Positions 36,489-42,978 of a stretch of DNA of 64,000 bases are shown here, piece after piece. The notes below the pieces were generated by a model. The model worked only from the letters and a program-made list of their open reading frames with translations, did no database searches and was not told where the DNA came from. How positions within the stretch are numbered: the stretch's first letter is position 1; each line of letters starts with the position of its first letter. Made by a program: the position numbers and the translations under genes. The stretch comes from G965230065 sp965230065 (GTDB taxonomy: Bacteria; Bacteroidota; Bacteroidia; Cytophagales; Cyclobacteriaceae): NCBI GenBank assembly GCA_965230065.1, contig OZ245942.1, positions 3,658,001-3,722,000 on the forward strand, in the 5' to 3' direction.

Positions 36489-37793
36489 TCATTGTTTTCT
36501 TTCTTTCAATATCTTTTTCTTTTGCAATAACCGATAGTTAGCTACAAAAAAACCAACACCCACCATTACAAACAAAATGCCCCGTAATACAAAGCTCAGG
36601 TTTACATCAAAAAATCTGCAAATAATCAGGGCTGTGATGATGAGCAGGCCATAATTGAGCATGCCCAAATGATGTTTTTGTGCTCCCCGGTGGACGGTAA
36701 TAATCCCCACTGCCAAAATCAGCAGGTTTATCATTACAATGGAGATAATAGGTGTGAACAAACCAATCAGAAATGTGAAAATAAAGATCAGGAAAACGAC
36801 TTCCATCAATTGAATATTTCTCCAGGATTTGTTCTTATAAGTCATGAAAAGCAATACAATAGCTGCTGAAGAAGTAGCAATTGCTACAAAAAATTCAGGT
36901 GCGGCAATAACCTCCGAAAAAGAAAGCCCTTCTTCGTATAAACCATTCCAAAATTCATCAAAACTCAAAAATAGTAGTAAGCACAAGGTGCCGGCTGCTC
37001 CTAAAATCCGGTAACCATTGTTGATTATTTTTTGCTGCTTAAAACTTTCCCTATTGCCAATGAGGTACAAAAGCCCGAATAAACTCAGATAAGCAATTAC
37101 CATGAGTTCTTCATGAGAGGCTGCCCAGGCTCCTAAAACAATGATGAGCGACAAAGGCATGAGCCAATGATGCCATGTGGTAAAATTACTTTCCGGTTTG
37201 TTTTTCCACAAAAGGTAATAATGGGGAAGGGCCATTGTTAAAAGCAACCAGTAGAAGTAGGGCGTAGCAGTTGGATAAGTCCAGTAACCTGTTTCGCAGG
37301 CATAATAAGTGATGCCAACGAGGTACAATAATGAAGTTACCGAAGAGCGCATGATGTAGATCAAAGGAAAGCAAAGAAGCATCCAGGTGAGGAGAAAGGA
37401 GCTCAGGTTTCCGGGGATATTGTACACCTGGCTGATGAGCGAAATGCTGGCGCCTACGGCAAAAAAGAGGAAAACAGCCGTACTTTCCAGCCAAACTGCC
37501 TGCTTTTGTTTTTTGATGAGCGCAAAGGCACACAATGCCTGCCCGATGACCAAAGGCAAAAAAGAAAAGATGGTTTTGGTAGTACGGCCCAGCTCATCCC
37601 AATTGTGGGCAATGATGAGGATGATACCCAGGCCGATGAGGATGGCACCCAGCACGCCAAATAAAATGACGAGGCGATTGGGAGCATCATCACTTTTCTG
37701 CTGATAATAAGCGTGTATGTTCCGGGCTGTTTCTTCCGAAATGATATGCGCATCTACCAGTTCGGGCAGGGCTTTGATGATGTCTTTGCTCAT
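36489..37793 (-). CDS. DUF2157 membrane protein
   Basis: A 434-residue polytopic membrane protein. It has a cytosolic N-terminal region (LPELVDAHIISEETARNIHA), then the IIAHNWDELGR signature of DUF2157 between the first helices, and about twelve hydrophobic helices in all. It pairs with the GDYXXLXY protein downstream, the usual partner in other genomes. No function is known for the family. A shorter relative is at 20113-21168. Confidence 0.85.
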   Translation of the reverse strand: MSKDIIKALPELVDAHIISEETARNIHAYYQQKSDDAPNRLVILFGVLGAILIGLGIILIIAHNWDELGRTTKTIFSFLPLVIGQALCAFALIKKQKQAVWLESTAVFLFFAVGASISLISQVYNIPGNLSSFLLTWMLLCFPLIYIMRSSVTSLLYLVGITYYACETGYWTYPTATPYFYWLLLTMALPHYYLLWKNKPESNFTTWHHWLMPLSLIIVLGAWAASHEELMVIAYLSLFGLLYLIGNRESFKQQKIINNGYRILGAAGTLCLLLFLSFDEFWNGLYEEGLSFSEVIAAPEFFVAIATSSAAIVLLFMTYKNKSWRNIQLMEVVFLIFIFTFLIGLFTPIISIVMINLLILAVGIITVHRGAQKHHLGMLNYGLLIITALIICRFFDVNLSFVLRGILFVMVGVGFFVANYRLLQKKKILKERKQ

Positions 37794-37857
37794 TTAGTAA
37801 TCAATTTCCGCATTTTGGGCAGAAAACACAAGAAATTGCCCCTATATAAACATGAGT

Positions 37858-37905
37858 TACAGCAGTCAGCAGTGGTCAAAGTACTGCCACTGCCAACTGC
37901 TACTA
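37858..37905. repeat. GCAGTAGG-type palindromic repeat, element d
   Basis: AGCAGTCAGCAGTGG pairs with CCACTGCCAACTGCT around a short loop. Located between the stop of the Zn-ribbon gene (37910) and the start of the DUF2157 gene (37793), both on the minus strand. Confidence 0.6.
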
Positions 37906-37909
37906 TAAT

Positions 37910-38263
37910 TTACCTTTCTTCCCTTTTGACCAGCGCATAAAAATCGTTCCCCAGGGGGAGGTAGCCGTATTCGTAACAGAAATAGTAAACCGTGCCGGCT
38001 TTGGTGGTGTAAATATTGGTAAAGTAATCGAAGTCAAAGCCTTTTTTTACCAGTTGGTCTTTATGCACTTTGGATTTGCCTTCGGGAGTGAGTTCTTCTA
38101 TGATGCGGCGATTTTTCTTCAGCGTATTATTTACATTCCTGACCACATTGTTTTCGTACCGTTTCAGCTTATTATTGTACGCATTGCGGCAGGCATCGCT
38201 GCAAAACTTTTTGTCTACCCGGCCCATAATTTTGGTGCCGCATTCGGGGCATGTTTTTTCCAT
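37910..38263 (-). CDS. Zn-ribbon protein (DUF2116-like)
   Basis: A 117-residue protein with an N-terminal zinc ribbon: Cys5 and Cys8 (CPEC), Cys21 and Cys25 (FCSDACRNAYNN). A basic helical middle (KNRRIIEELTPEG) and a Phe/Tyr-rich C-terminus (DFDYFTNIYTT, YYFCYEYGYLPL) follow. The layout is that of small Bacteroidota Zn-ribbon proteins of unknown function, probably nucleic-acid or protein binding. Confidence 0.83.
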   Translation of the reverse strand: MEKTCPECGTKIMGRVDKKFCSDACRNAYNNKLKRYENNVVRNVNNTLKKNRRIIEELTPEGKSKVHKDQLVKKGFDFDYFTNIYTTKAGTVYYFCYEYGYLPLGNDFYALVKREER

Positions 38264-38327
38264 AATCTTTATTCTTTATTAGAGAAATGTAAAACAACTA
38301 TTTTTCCCTATTACAAGAGTAGGAATT

Positions 38328-38570
38328 TTATATTTTACCTTCATGCAAATCCCATATTGGGAAACACATCTCAAAATCATTCCACATGATATCCCCATAT
38401 TCAAGCGTGAATGATTGGAAGAGGCTTTTATCCAAGTATTTTTTTGTCATTGGGTTTTTTGCATTTTTTAGAAAGTCACCAAAATCTATGGTTTGCTCCA
38501 CCCCGTCCGAGAATTGGAAATAGATTTTATAATCGCCTCTGTATTCTGCTTTTTCTATATTTATTACCAT
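38328..38570 (-). CDS. DUF2442 protein
   Basis: An 80-residue protein matching DUF2442: a strand-rich start (YKIYFQFSDGVEQTIDFGDF) and the closing TLEYGDIMWNDFEMCFPIWD. Such proteins are usually encoded next to a DUF4160 protein, as here, where the partner ends 3 bases upstream. The pair is often discussed as toxin-antitoxin-like, but no activity is established from the sequence. Confidence 0.85.
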   Translation of the reverse strand: MVINIEKAEYRGDYKIYFQFSDGVEQTIDFGDFLKNAKNPMTKKYLDKSLFQSFTLEYGDIMWNDFEMCFPIWDLHEGKI

Positions 38571-38573
38571 CTC

Positions 38574-38876
38574 TTATAGCTTTTTAGTTATTTTTTCAGA
38601 TTCAATGGCCTTATTGTAAACAAAAAAGTCTACCCATTTTTTAACAATATCATCCCGATAAATTTCAACCAGTTTTTTAAACTTCTTTAAATTTTTTGCA
38701 TTAAGGGGTGCTTTGCCTTTGACTTCTAGAATTCTTACTTCTATAAACTCCCCATTCTCAAAGATTATCTCAGCTTTGCTCTCCTTACCCTGATATTTGC
38801 AATGAACATGTATTGGCTCATGTTCACGGGAGTAAAACAAAATTATTAGGCCGAAATATTCATAGAGTTTTGGCAT
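38574..38876 (-). CDS. DUF4160 protein
   Basis: A 100-residue protein matching DUF4160: GLIILFYSREHEPIHVHCKY with its EHEPIHVHV-type motif, then KAEIIFENGEF and a C-terminal helical part (LKKFKKLVEIYRDDIVKKWV). First gene of a two-gene unit with DUF2442. The C-terminus is slightly extended compared with typical members. Possible toxin-antitoxin-like pair. Confidence 0.85.
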   Translation of the reverse strand: MPKLYEYFGLIILFYSREHEPIHVHCKYQGKESKAEIIFENGEFIEVRILEVKGKAPLNAKNLKKFKKLVEIYRDDIVKKWVDFFVYNKAIESEKITKKL

Positions 38877-38897
38877 TTTTTTATATTTTCTTAATGA

Positions 38898-39029
38898 CCT
38901 ACAACGTTTAGTTGTAAGAATAGTAGCCGACAGCGTGTATTTTTCCTGTCAAGTTTCAAAAGGTTGAAGTAGGCTATAACCCTTGAATTTTCAACTGTCT
39001 CGGCTATTATTTTTATAAATTGTTGTGGG
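38898..39029. repeat. Large imperfect palindrome, attC-like
   Basis: Outer arms CCTACAAC (38898-38905) and GTTGTGGG (39022-39029) match at 7 of 8; inner arms AATAGTAGCCGA (38919-38930) and TCGGCTATTATT match at 11 of 12; an innermost GTTGAA/TTCAAC pair lies between. The AAC/GTT outer boxes around a long imperfect stem recall integron cassette attC sites. No integrase is in the window, so this is a structural resemblance only. Confidence 0.45.
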
Positions 39030-39082
39030 TATGTTGTTTGTTCTTCTACTACTTCAAATCTATTTGTTTCAGGTATTCTTTC

Positions 39083-39376
39083 TTACCCTGTTCCAATTCG
39101 TAATTCCAAATACGGAATTATTGCATTATCATAATTCGTAATTGTGTTTAAATCATAAAATACTGAGTTTTCGGAATTGTCAACATAATCTTGAGTCTCC
39201 GTACCTGAAAAAAAACGCCAACCACTATCACTTTCCCTATCGGATTCCTCTCGATACATATACCCTACTTTTAATCCATCAACTGTAATTTTATCAGTCG
39301 CAATGCACGCTCCAAGATTTGGAATCAATTTTTGAATCTGGTTGGCTTTTAGTTTAAAATTCTTTTTCATTTTCAT
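39083..39376 (-). CDS. DUF2185 (immunity-like) protein, possibly shortened
   Basis: A 97-residue protein with the DUF2185 signature: CIATDKITVDGLKVGYMYRE, DSGWRFFSGTETQDYVDN, then NTITNYDNAIIPYLE. Start at ATG 39376, overlapping the upstream stop as TGATG. After IGTG the frame meets TAA at 39085-39083, but in-frame codons continue ERIPETNRFEVV, which look like a family-style C-terminus. One T-to-A change (TTA to TAA) may have removed about a dozen residues. DUF2185 proteins are often immunity proteins of polymorphic toxins; no toxin is seen. Confidence 0.78.
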   Translation of the reverse strand: MKMKKNFKLKANQIQKLIPNLGACIATDKITVDGLKVGYMYREESDRESDSGWRFFSGTETQDYVDNSENSVFYDLNTITNYDNAIIPYLELRIGTG

Positions 39377-39714
39377 CAAGAATTTATTTGAATCCATTTT
39401 CCGTCTATCAGTTTTTCAAGTTTACCCCATTCTGGTTTCCCTATGTTTCGTCCTTTTACTCTTACAGGTTCAATCCAGTCATGTTGGCAATTCTCCAATG
39501 GGTCAGAAATTTTTTTCCAATCTGATTTTGCAATTCCATAATCTTCTTCACATGATTCAATCGCATCTTCTATGTTTTCGAACCAAGAATCCCAAAGAGA
39601 ACCTGAGTCTTCATATTTTTCATATCCGAAAAGATATACACCATCATCAGAGTCATAAATCATCAATCTTTTGACCTCCGAATCACTTTGCTTTATGTTT
39701 GCAGTCAGTCTCAT
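39376..39714 (-). CDS. Small hypothetical protein paired with DUF2185
   Basis: A 112-residue acidic, Trp-rich soluble protein from ATG 39714 (MRLTANIKQ); a TTG lies two codons earlier. Notable segments: MIYDSDDGVYLFGYE, SLWDSWFENIEDAIESCEED and a closing WGKLEKLIDGKW. It shares one base with the DUF2185 start, so the two are translationally coupled. The family is not named, but it looks like an immunity-type protein. Confidence 0.75.
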   Translation of the reverse strand: MRLTANIKQSDSEVKRLMIYDSDDGVYLFGYEKYEDSGSLWDSWFENIEDAIESCEEDYGIAKSDWKKISDPLENCQHDWIEPVRVKGRNIGKPEWGKLEKLIDGKWIQINS

Positions 39715-39746
39715 TTTCAATTACTTAAAACACCCAAATATAAACA

Positions 39747-39780
39747 ATTATCCGTTTGTAAACGTTTACAAATGGCTAAA
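39747..39780. repeat. Direct repeat left of the YefM/YoeB module
   Basis: The 18 bases ATTATCCGTTTGTAAACG (39747-39764) recur exactly at 40547-40564, and similarity continues for about 16 bases more. Within this copy TTTGTAAACGTTTACAAA (39755-39772) is a perfect 18-bp palindrome. The two copies bracket the YefM/YoeB module. Confidence 0.7.
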
Positions 39781-39918
39781 AAACAACCTGTGTTGGAATT
39801 CTCTTTTCTGGGCTAAAAAATGTTATGGAACTGGCGGGCTTACAATTGAGTAACTATTTGTAATGGAAAGGATTTTACGAGGCTATTTTTTGTATCAATA
39901 TTCGGCTTCAGTTTTTTC

Positions 39919-40179
39919 TTAAGAATCATAATGATATCTACAGGCATATATCAGTAATTCATTATCTATAACTTGATAAACAAGGCGGTGTTCCTGGTTA
40001 ATCCGTCTGGACCAAAACCCGGCTAAGTCATATTTCAGAGGCTCTGGTTTGCCAATTCCCTCAAACGGAGTGCGCTTAATCACTTTGATAAGATCATTGA
40101 TCTTTTTGAGCATTTTCTTATCTGTTTTTTGCCAATACACATAGTCCTCCCAGGCATTTTCGGTAAAGGTCAGCACCAT
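39919..40179 (-). CDS. yoeB: YoeB-family toxin
   Basis: An 86-residue endoribonuclease toxin of the Txe/YoeB family, which cleaves mRNA at the ribosome. The family wording is clear: FTENAWEDYVYWQKTDKK at the start, GKPEPLKYDLAGFWSRRINQ in the middle, and ACRYHYDS at the end, with the conserved catalytic-type Glu, Arg, His and Tyr residues (EHRLVY, RYHY). One base separates it from the YefM stop. Confidence 0.93.
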   Translation of the reverse strand: MVLTFTENAWEDYVYWQKTDKKMLKKINDLIKVIKRTPFEGIGKPEPLKYDLAGFWSRRINQEHRLVYQVIDNELLIYACRYHYDS

Positions 40180-40180
40180 A

Positions 40181-40432
40181 TTACTCGTCTAATTTTGGCC
40201 TGACGGTCTTTCCTGATTTCATCTGCTGAATAGACTCATAAAGTCTGTCAGCATTTTTTCTGGAACTTAGCAAATGCAAAGTCTCCATCATGGAGTTATA
40301 CTCATCCAATGAAATCATAACAGTTCCTTTTCCGCTTTTCCTTTTAATGATGAGTGTTTCATTGTCATCTTCAACACTGTCCAGATACTGTTTCAGTCCA
40401 GCTCGAAATTCCGAATAATTAGCAGCAATCAT
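40181..40432 (-). CDS. yefM: YefM/Phd-family antitoxin
   Basis: An 83-residue antitoxin from ATG 40432 (MIAANYSEFRAGLKQYLD); the TTG upstream is disfavoured because it would run into the operator repeats. The N-terminal Phd/YefM DNA-binding fold includes ETLIIKRKSGKGTVMISLDE, and the C-terminal tail neutralises the toxin. First gene of the toxin-antitoxin operon and probably its own repressor. Confidence 0.93.
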   Translation of the reverse strand: MIAANYSEFRAGLKQYLDSVEDDNETLIIKRKSGKGTVMISLDEYNSMMETLHLLSSRKNADRLYESIQQMKSGKTVRPKLDE

Positions 40433-40448
40433 TATTTGAATTATTTTA

Positions 40449-40469
40449 TATACGTACAAATATACGTAC
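40449..40469. promoter_or_regulatory. Putative YefM operator
   Basis: TATACGTAC occurs twice in direct repeat (40449-40457 and 40461-40469), 12 bases apart, each carrying a TACGTA palindrome, just upstream of the yefM ATG. Paired palindromic half-sites next to the promoter are typical of autoregulated YefM/YoeB operons. Confidence 0.5.
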
Positions 40470-40546
40470 TTAATTAGGTTAAGTTTTAATTCAATAAGAA
40501 TATTTCCTGATTTTAAAAAATGACTCCCAGTTTGCTCATATGAGCG

Positions 40547-40582
40547 ATTATCCGTTTGTAAACGACTACAAACGGGTAATAA
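40547..40582. repeat. Direct repeat right of the YefM/YoeB module
   Basis: Exact 18-base copy of 39747-39764, extending with about 80 percent similarity. It is followed by further ACGACTACAAA words (40561-40571, 40582-40592), so it may belong to a small tandem array. Confidence 0.7.
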
Positions 40583-40726
40583 ACGACTACAAATGTTTAA
40601 CTACCGACTCTTTTTTGCACGCCTTCTCATCTTTGCATCAGGTATTCACCAAATCGGTAAATCTGGAATACCAGCCTGTACTTGCAGGCAGTTTATTTAT
40701 CATTATTTCATTTAAATGTTATTGTT

Positions 40727-41065
40727 ATGAAAAATTTGAGAAACTCTGTGCGTTTGATTGGTAACCTGGGCATGAACCCGGAAGTGAAGGAAGTAGGAAA
40801 AAGTGGAAAGCTGGCGAAGTTTTCACTGGCTACGAACGAAACCTACCGCAATGATAAAGGAGAAAAAGTACAGGAAACCCAGTGGCACCAACTCATTGCC
40901 TGGGGCAAACAAGCCGAAATTATTGAGCAATACCTCAAAAAAGGAAGTGAAATTGCCATTGAAGGTAAATTGACTACCCGAAATTATACCGACAAAGAAG
41001 GCAACAAGCGTTACGTTACCGAAGTGGTCATTCAAGACTTGCTGATGTTGGGTAAGAAAGAATAA
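40727..41065 (+). CDS. ssb: Short single-stranded DNA-binding protein
   Basis: A 112-residue OB-fold protein from ATG 40727 (MKNLRNSVRLIGNLG); the in-frame ATG at 40682 adds an unlikely leader. Motifs: GKLAKFSLATNE, TQWHQLIAWGKQAEII, YLKKGSEIAIEGKL and RYVTEVVIQDLLML. It ends at GKKE and lacks the acidic tail that normally recruits partner proteins, so it is likely an accessory SSB rather than the housekeeping one. Confidence 0.92.
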   Translation: MKNLRNSVRLIGNLGMNPEVKEVGKSGKLAKFSLATNETYRNDKGEKVQETQWHQLIAWGKQAEIIEQYLKKGSEIAIEGKLTTRNYTDKEGNKRYVTEVVIQDLLMLGKKE

Positions 41066-41095
41066 GCTATGCCCCAATAGGTCAGTAAATTTTAG

Positions 41096-41196
41096 TGCAG
41101 GCACTTTGTAAGGCGAATCGAATGCCCGAATCGGAGTGGTTCGCCACTGCGATGCCGAAGCAGTCATTGCAATTTCGCTTTACAAAGTTGAACTGC
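41096..41196. repeat. Palindromic element after ssb
   Basis: Outer TGCAG/CTGCA, then ACTTTGTAA (41103-41111) facing TTACAAAGT (41180-41188), with inner GGCGAA/TTCGCC pairs. About 100 bases with arms at both ends, filling the gap between ssb and the convergent small membrane gene. It could be a MITE-like element or a structured terminator. Confidence 0.5.
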
Positions 41197-41202
41197 ATTT
41201 TT

Positions 41203-41493
41203 TTATCCCTTTCTGTTACTCATCACCACCAAAAATACGACATATACTCCAAAAGCACTGATGGCTATAAAGTTGGAGAAATTTTCGGGAACAGAAAACA
41301 TGCGTACAAAACAGGAAATACCCAGCAAAACCCAAAATAAAGCATGAAACCAACGCAAAATGAAATGCTGGATTGGGGATGTTTTTTGTGAGGCAATTTT
41401 ATGTTTTGGCCAAATGAAAGTAAAAGTCAGGGCAATTGCCCAGCACAATCCGCCCCAGACAGCCCAGGAAAAACCTAAAAAATTTGCTTCCAT
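41203..41493 (-). CDS. Small membrane protein, hypothetical
   Basis: A 96-residue protein with three hydrophobic stretches (about 8-27, 46-63 and 71-92) separated by a basic loop (WPKHKIASQKTS). No motif recognised; similar short membrane proteins are frequent in Bacteroidota. ATG start at 41493. Divergent from the nucleotidyltransferase-like gene. Confidence 0.7.
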   Translation of the reverse strand: MEANFLGFSWAVWGGLCWAIALTFTFIWPKHKIASQKTSPIQHFILRWFHALFWVLLGISCFVRMFSVPENFSNFIAISAFGVYVVFLVVMSNRKG

Positions 41494-41562
41494 AAAAAGT
41501 ACTTTTTCAAGGTTACAAAACTCTTATCTGTTGTTACCAAATACTGAAAGAAAATAAAACTG

Positions 41563-41994
41563 ATGAAACTACCACAAATAAAGATTATGGATTCTAAAAC
41601 TACAGCCAAAGAGTTCCTCAATATATACTTTCCTGATTGTGACGGGGCAATGGTGGTACACCCAGAAAAAAATAAGGCAACCCATATTGAAATCATTATT
41701 TTTTACCACAACATCAATACTCATTACCACAAAAAATTTAATTTCAGAGAAACAGCTATTGATGTAAAAGTATACCGTACCAGCAACTGTTCCTTTCTGT
41801 CTACTGATAAACCCTCCCCGCAAACAGATGCCCTGGCGAGTTTACTTTCGGCAGGCATCATCATCAAAGACTATAACCACGAAGTAGAAACGATACTGGC
41901 CGAGGCTCGAACAATGCGGGAAAAGGAAATAAGAAAAAACTCCCCTATTTACAAACGCATTGAGTCCGGGTTGTTTTCTTTTGTTTGTTTGTAA
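41563..41994 (+). CDS. Degenerate nucleotidyltransferase-like protein
   Basis: A 143-residue soluble protein; starts possible at 41563 or 41587 (MDSKTTAKEF). FPDCDGAMVVHPEK and THIEIIIFYHN lie where an antibiotic-type nucleotidyltransferase has its GS and DxD motifs, and ETAIDVKVY fits the next strand, but the Gly-Ser and Asp residues are absent. If the fold is right, it is inactive or divergent. It stops well short of the usual 230-280 residues. The MITE inserted 3 bases after its stop codon. Fold call is tentative. Confidence 0.55.
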   Translation: MKLPQIKIMDSKTTAKEFLNIYFPDCDGAMVVHPEKNKATHIEIIIFYHNINTHYHKKFNFRETAIDVKVYRTSNCSFLSTDKPSPQTDALASLLSAGIIIKDYNHEVETILAEARTMREKEIRKNSPIYKRIESGLFSFVCL

Positions 41995-41997
41995 AGT

Positions 41998-42203
41998 AAC
42001 GTGAATTATGGATTTGATTCAACAAACGAATATTTATATCTAATTGATTTTCAAACGCTTGTCCTCAAGCCGGACGGGCTCATACTTTTTTCAATCGATA
42101 AAAAAGTATGCAAAAAATCTCAGAAAGTTTGAAACTCGCTTCGCTCAGACAGCAAACTTTCTATTTGCACGAATCAGGGCATTTTTAATCCATAACTCAC
42201 GTT
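41998..42203. mobile_element. 206-bp MITE with 5-bp target duplication
   Basis: Terminal inverted repeats of 17 bases (41998-42014 and 42187-42203) match at 16 positions (AACGTGA A/G TTATGGATT). Both ends are flanked by AAAGT (41993-41997 and 42204-42208), a perfect 5-bp target-site duplication. Internal hairpins: CATACTTTTTT/AAAAAAGTATG (42081-42110) and AGAAAGTTTG/CAAACTTTCT (42122-42162). No ORF, so it needs a transposase in trans. Confidence 0.85.
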
Positions 42204-42230
42204 AAAGTAGGCAGGAGGCGGAAGTAATCT

Positions 42231-42743
42231 TTACTTCGGTCTCCCGTCTTCGGTCCGCCCGGCGGCCCGGTTCCGTCTTTCTAAGATTTTCTTTAAGTCG
42301 GCGGGAGAGTATTCAACAGATTTTAATGTTTTCTTATCAGCAGTACGGTACACCAAAAAATGTCCGTCGCTTTCTTCGTAGTAGCAGTCGGTATCTTTCT
42401 GTTCTTTATAGTATTTTACCGTAGCTTCAGCTTCTTCCCGGGTTTTGCAAGACTTGCTCATGTTGGAGCGTTGCACTTCATCAAACAATGCCTTGAATTT
42501 TTCGCCCAGGCCAAATTCCAGAATCGCACCAGATAATACATATTGCAGGTCGCAAAGGGCATCGGCCACTTCCACAATATTTTTGTCCTGAATAGCGGCC
42601 TCCAATTCTTTCAATTCTTCGGCCAGCAAAGCCACCCTGAGCCCGCAACGGTTTTCAGCAGGGATTACAGGTTTTTCTTCTATTGGGTGTTTGAAGGTTT
42701 TATGAAATTCGGCTACACTGTTGAGTGGAGTAGGTTCTTGCAT
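42231..42743 (-). CDS. MazG-like nucleotide pyrophosphohydrolase
   Basis: A 170-residue all-alpha pyrophosphohydrolase from ATG 42743 (MQEPTPLNSVAEFHKTF); the longer frame upstream runs into a repeat and is rejected. The MazG/PRA-PH metal site is visible: Glu42, Glu43 and Glu46 (AEELKELEAA), Asp61 and Asp65 (VADALCDLQYVL). The family releases pyrophosphate from nucleotides or phosphoribosyl-ATP-like substrates. A C-terminal YKEQKDTDCYY and basic tail is shared by Bacteroidota members. Confidence 0.87.
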   Translation of the reverse strand: MQEPTPLNSVAEFHKTFKHPIEEKPVIPAENRCGLRVALLAEELKELEAAIQDKNIVEVADALCDLQYVLSGAILEFGLGEKFKALFDEVQRSNMSKSCKTREEAEATVKYYKEQKDTDCYYEESDGHFLVYRTADKKTLKSVEYSPADLKKILERRNRAAGRTEDGRPK

Positions 42744-42820
42744 GGCTTGTTTTTTGGGGGGCAAAGTAAGTAAATATTGATGGAAAGGCATAGATATTAT
42801 AAGCAAAAGGTATTTGTTCA

Positions 42821-42862
42821 GCAGCAGCACTTTCTTAACTGCTACTGCCACTGCCACTGCTT
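42821..42862. repeat. GCAGTAGG-type palindromic repeat, element e
   Basis: AGCAGCAGCAC and the repeated CTGCTACTGCCACTGCC run, partly pairing, between divergent genes. Only part of the palindrome seen in elements a and b is present. Confidence 0.5.
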
Positions 42863-42978
42863 ATTGCGGCTGGTTAAATTAGCATTCCTACAATTTTCAT
42901 GGTATTTTCCGTTATTTGTTGGGTATATTAGAAAAAGTGCGGTTTGACATTCGCAAAGACGGTTTGTTAACTTATGCC

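Noticed and set aside
40540..40764. Rightward frame before ssb
   Set aside because: Its first part is the direct repeat and ACGACTACAAA words, and it overlaps ssb in another frame.
42744..42857. N-terminal extension of the MazG-like gene
   Set aside because: It is encoded by a repeat-rich, low-complexity stretch; the ATG at 42743 gives the normal family start.
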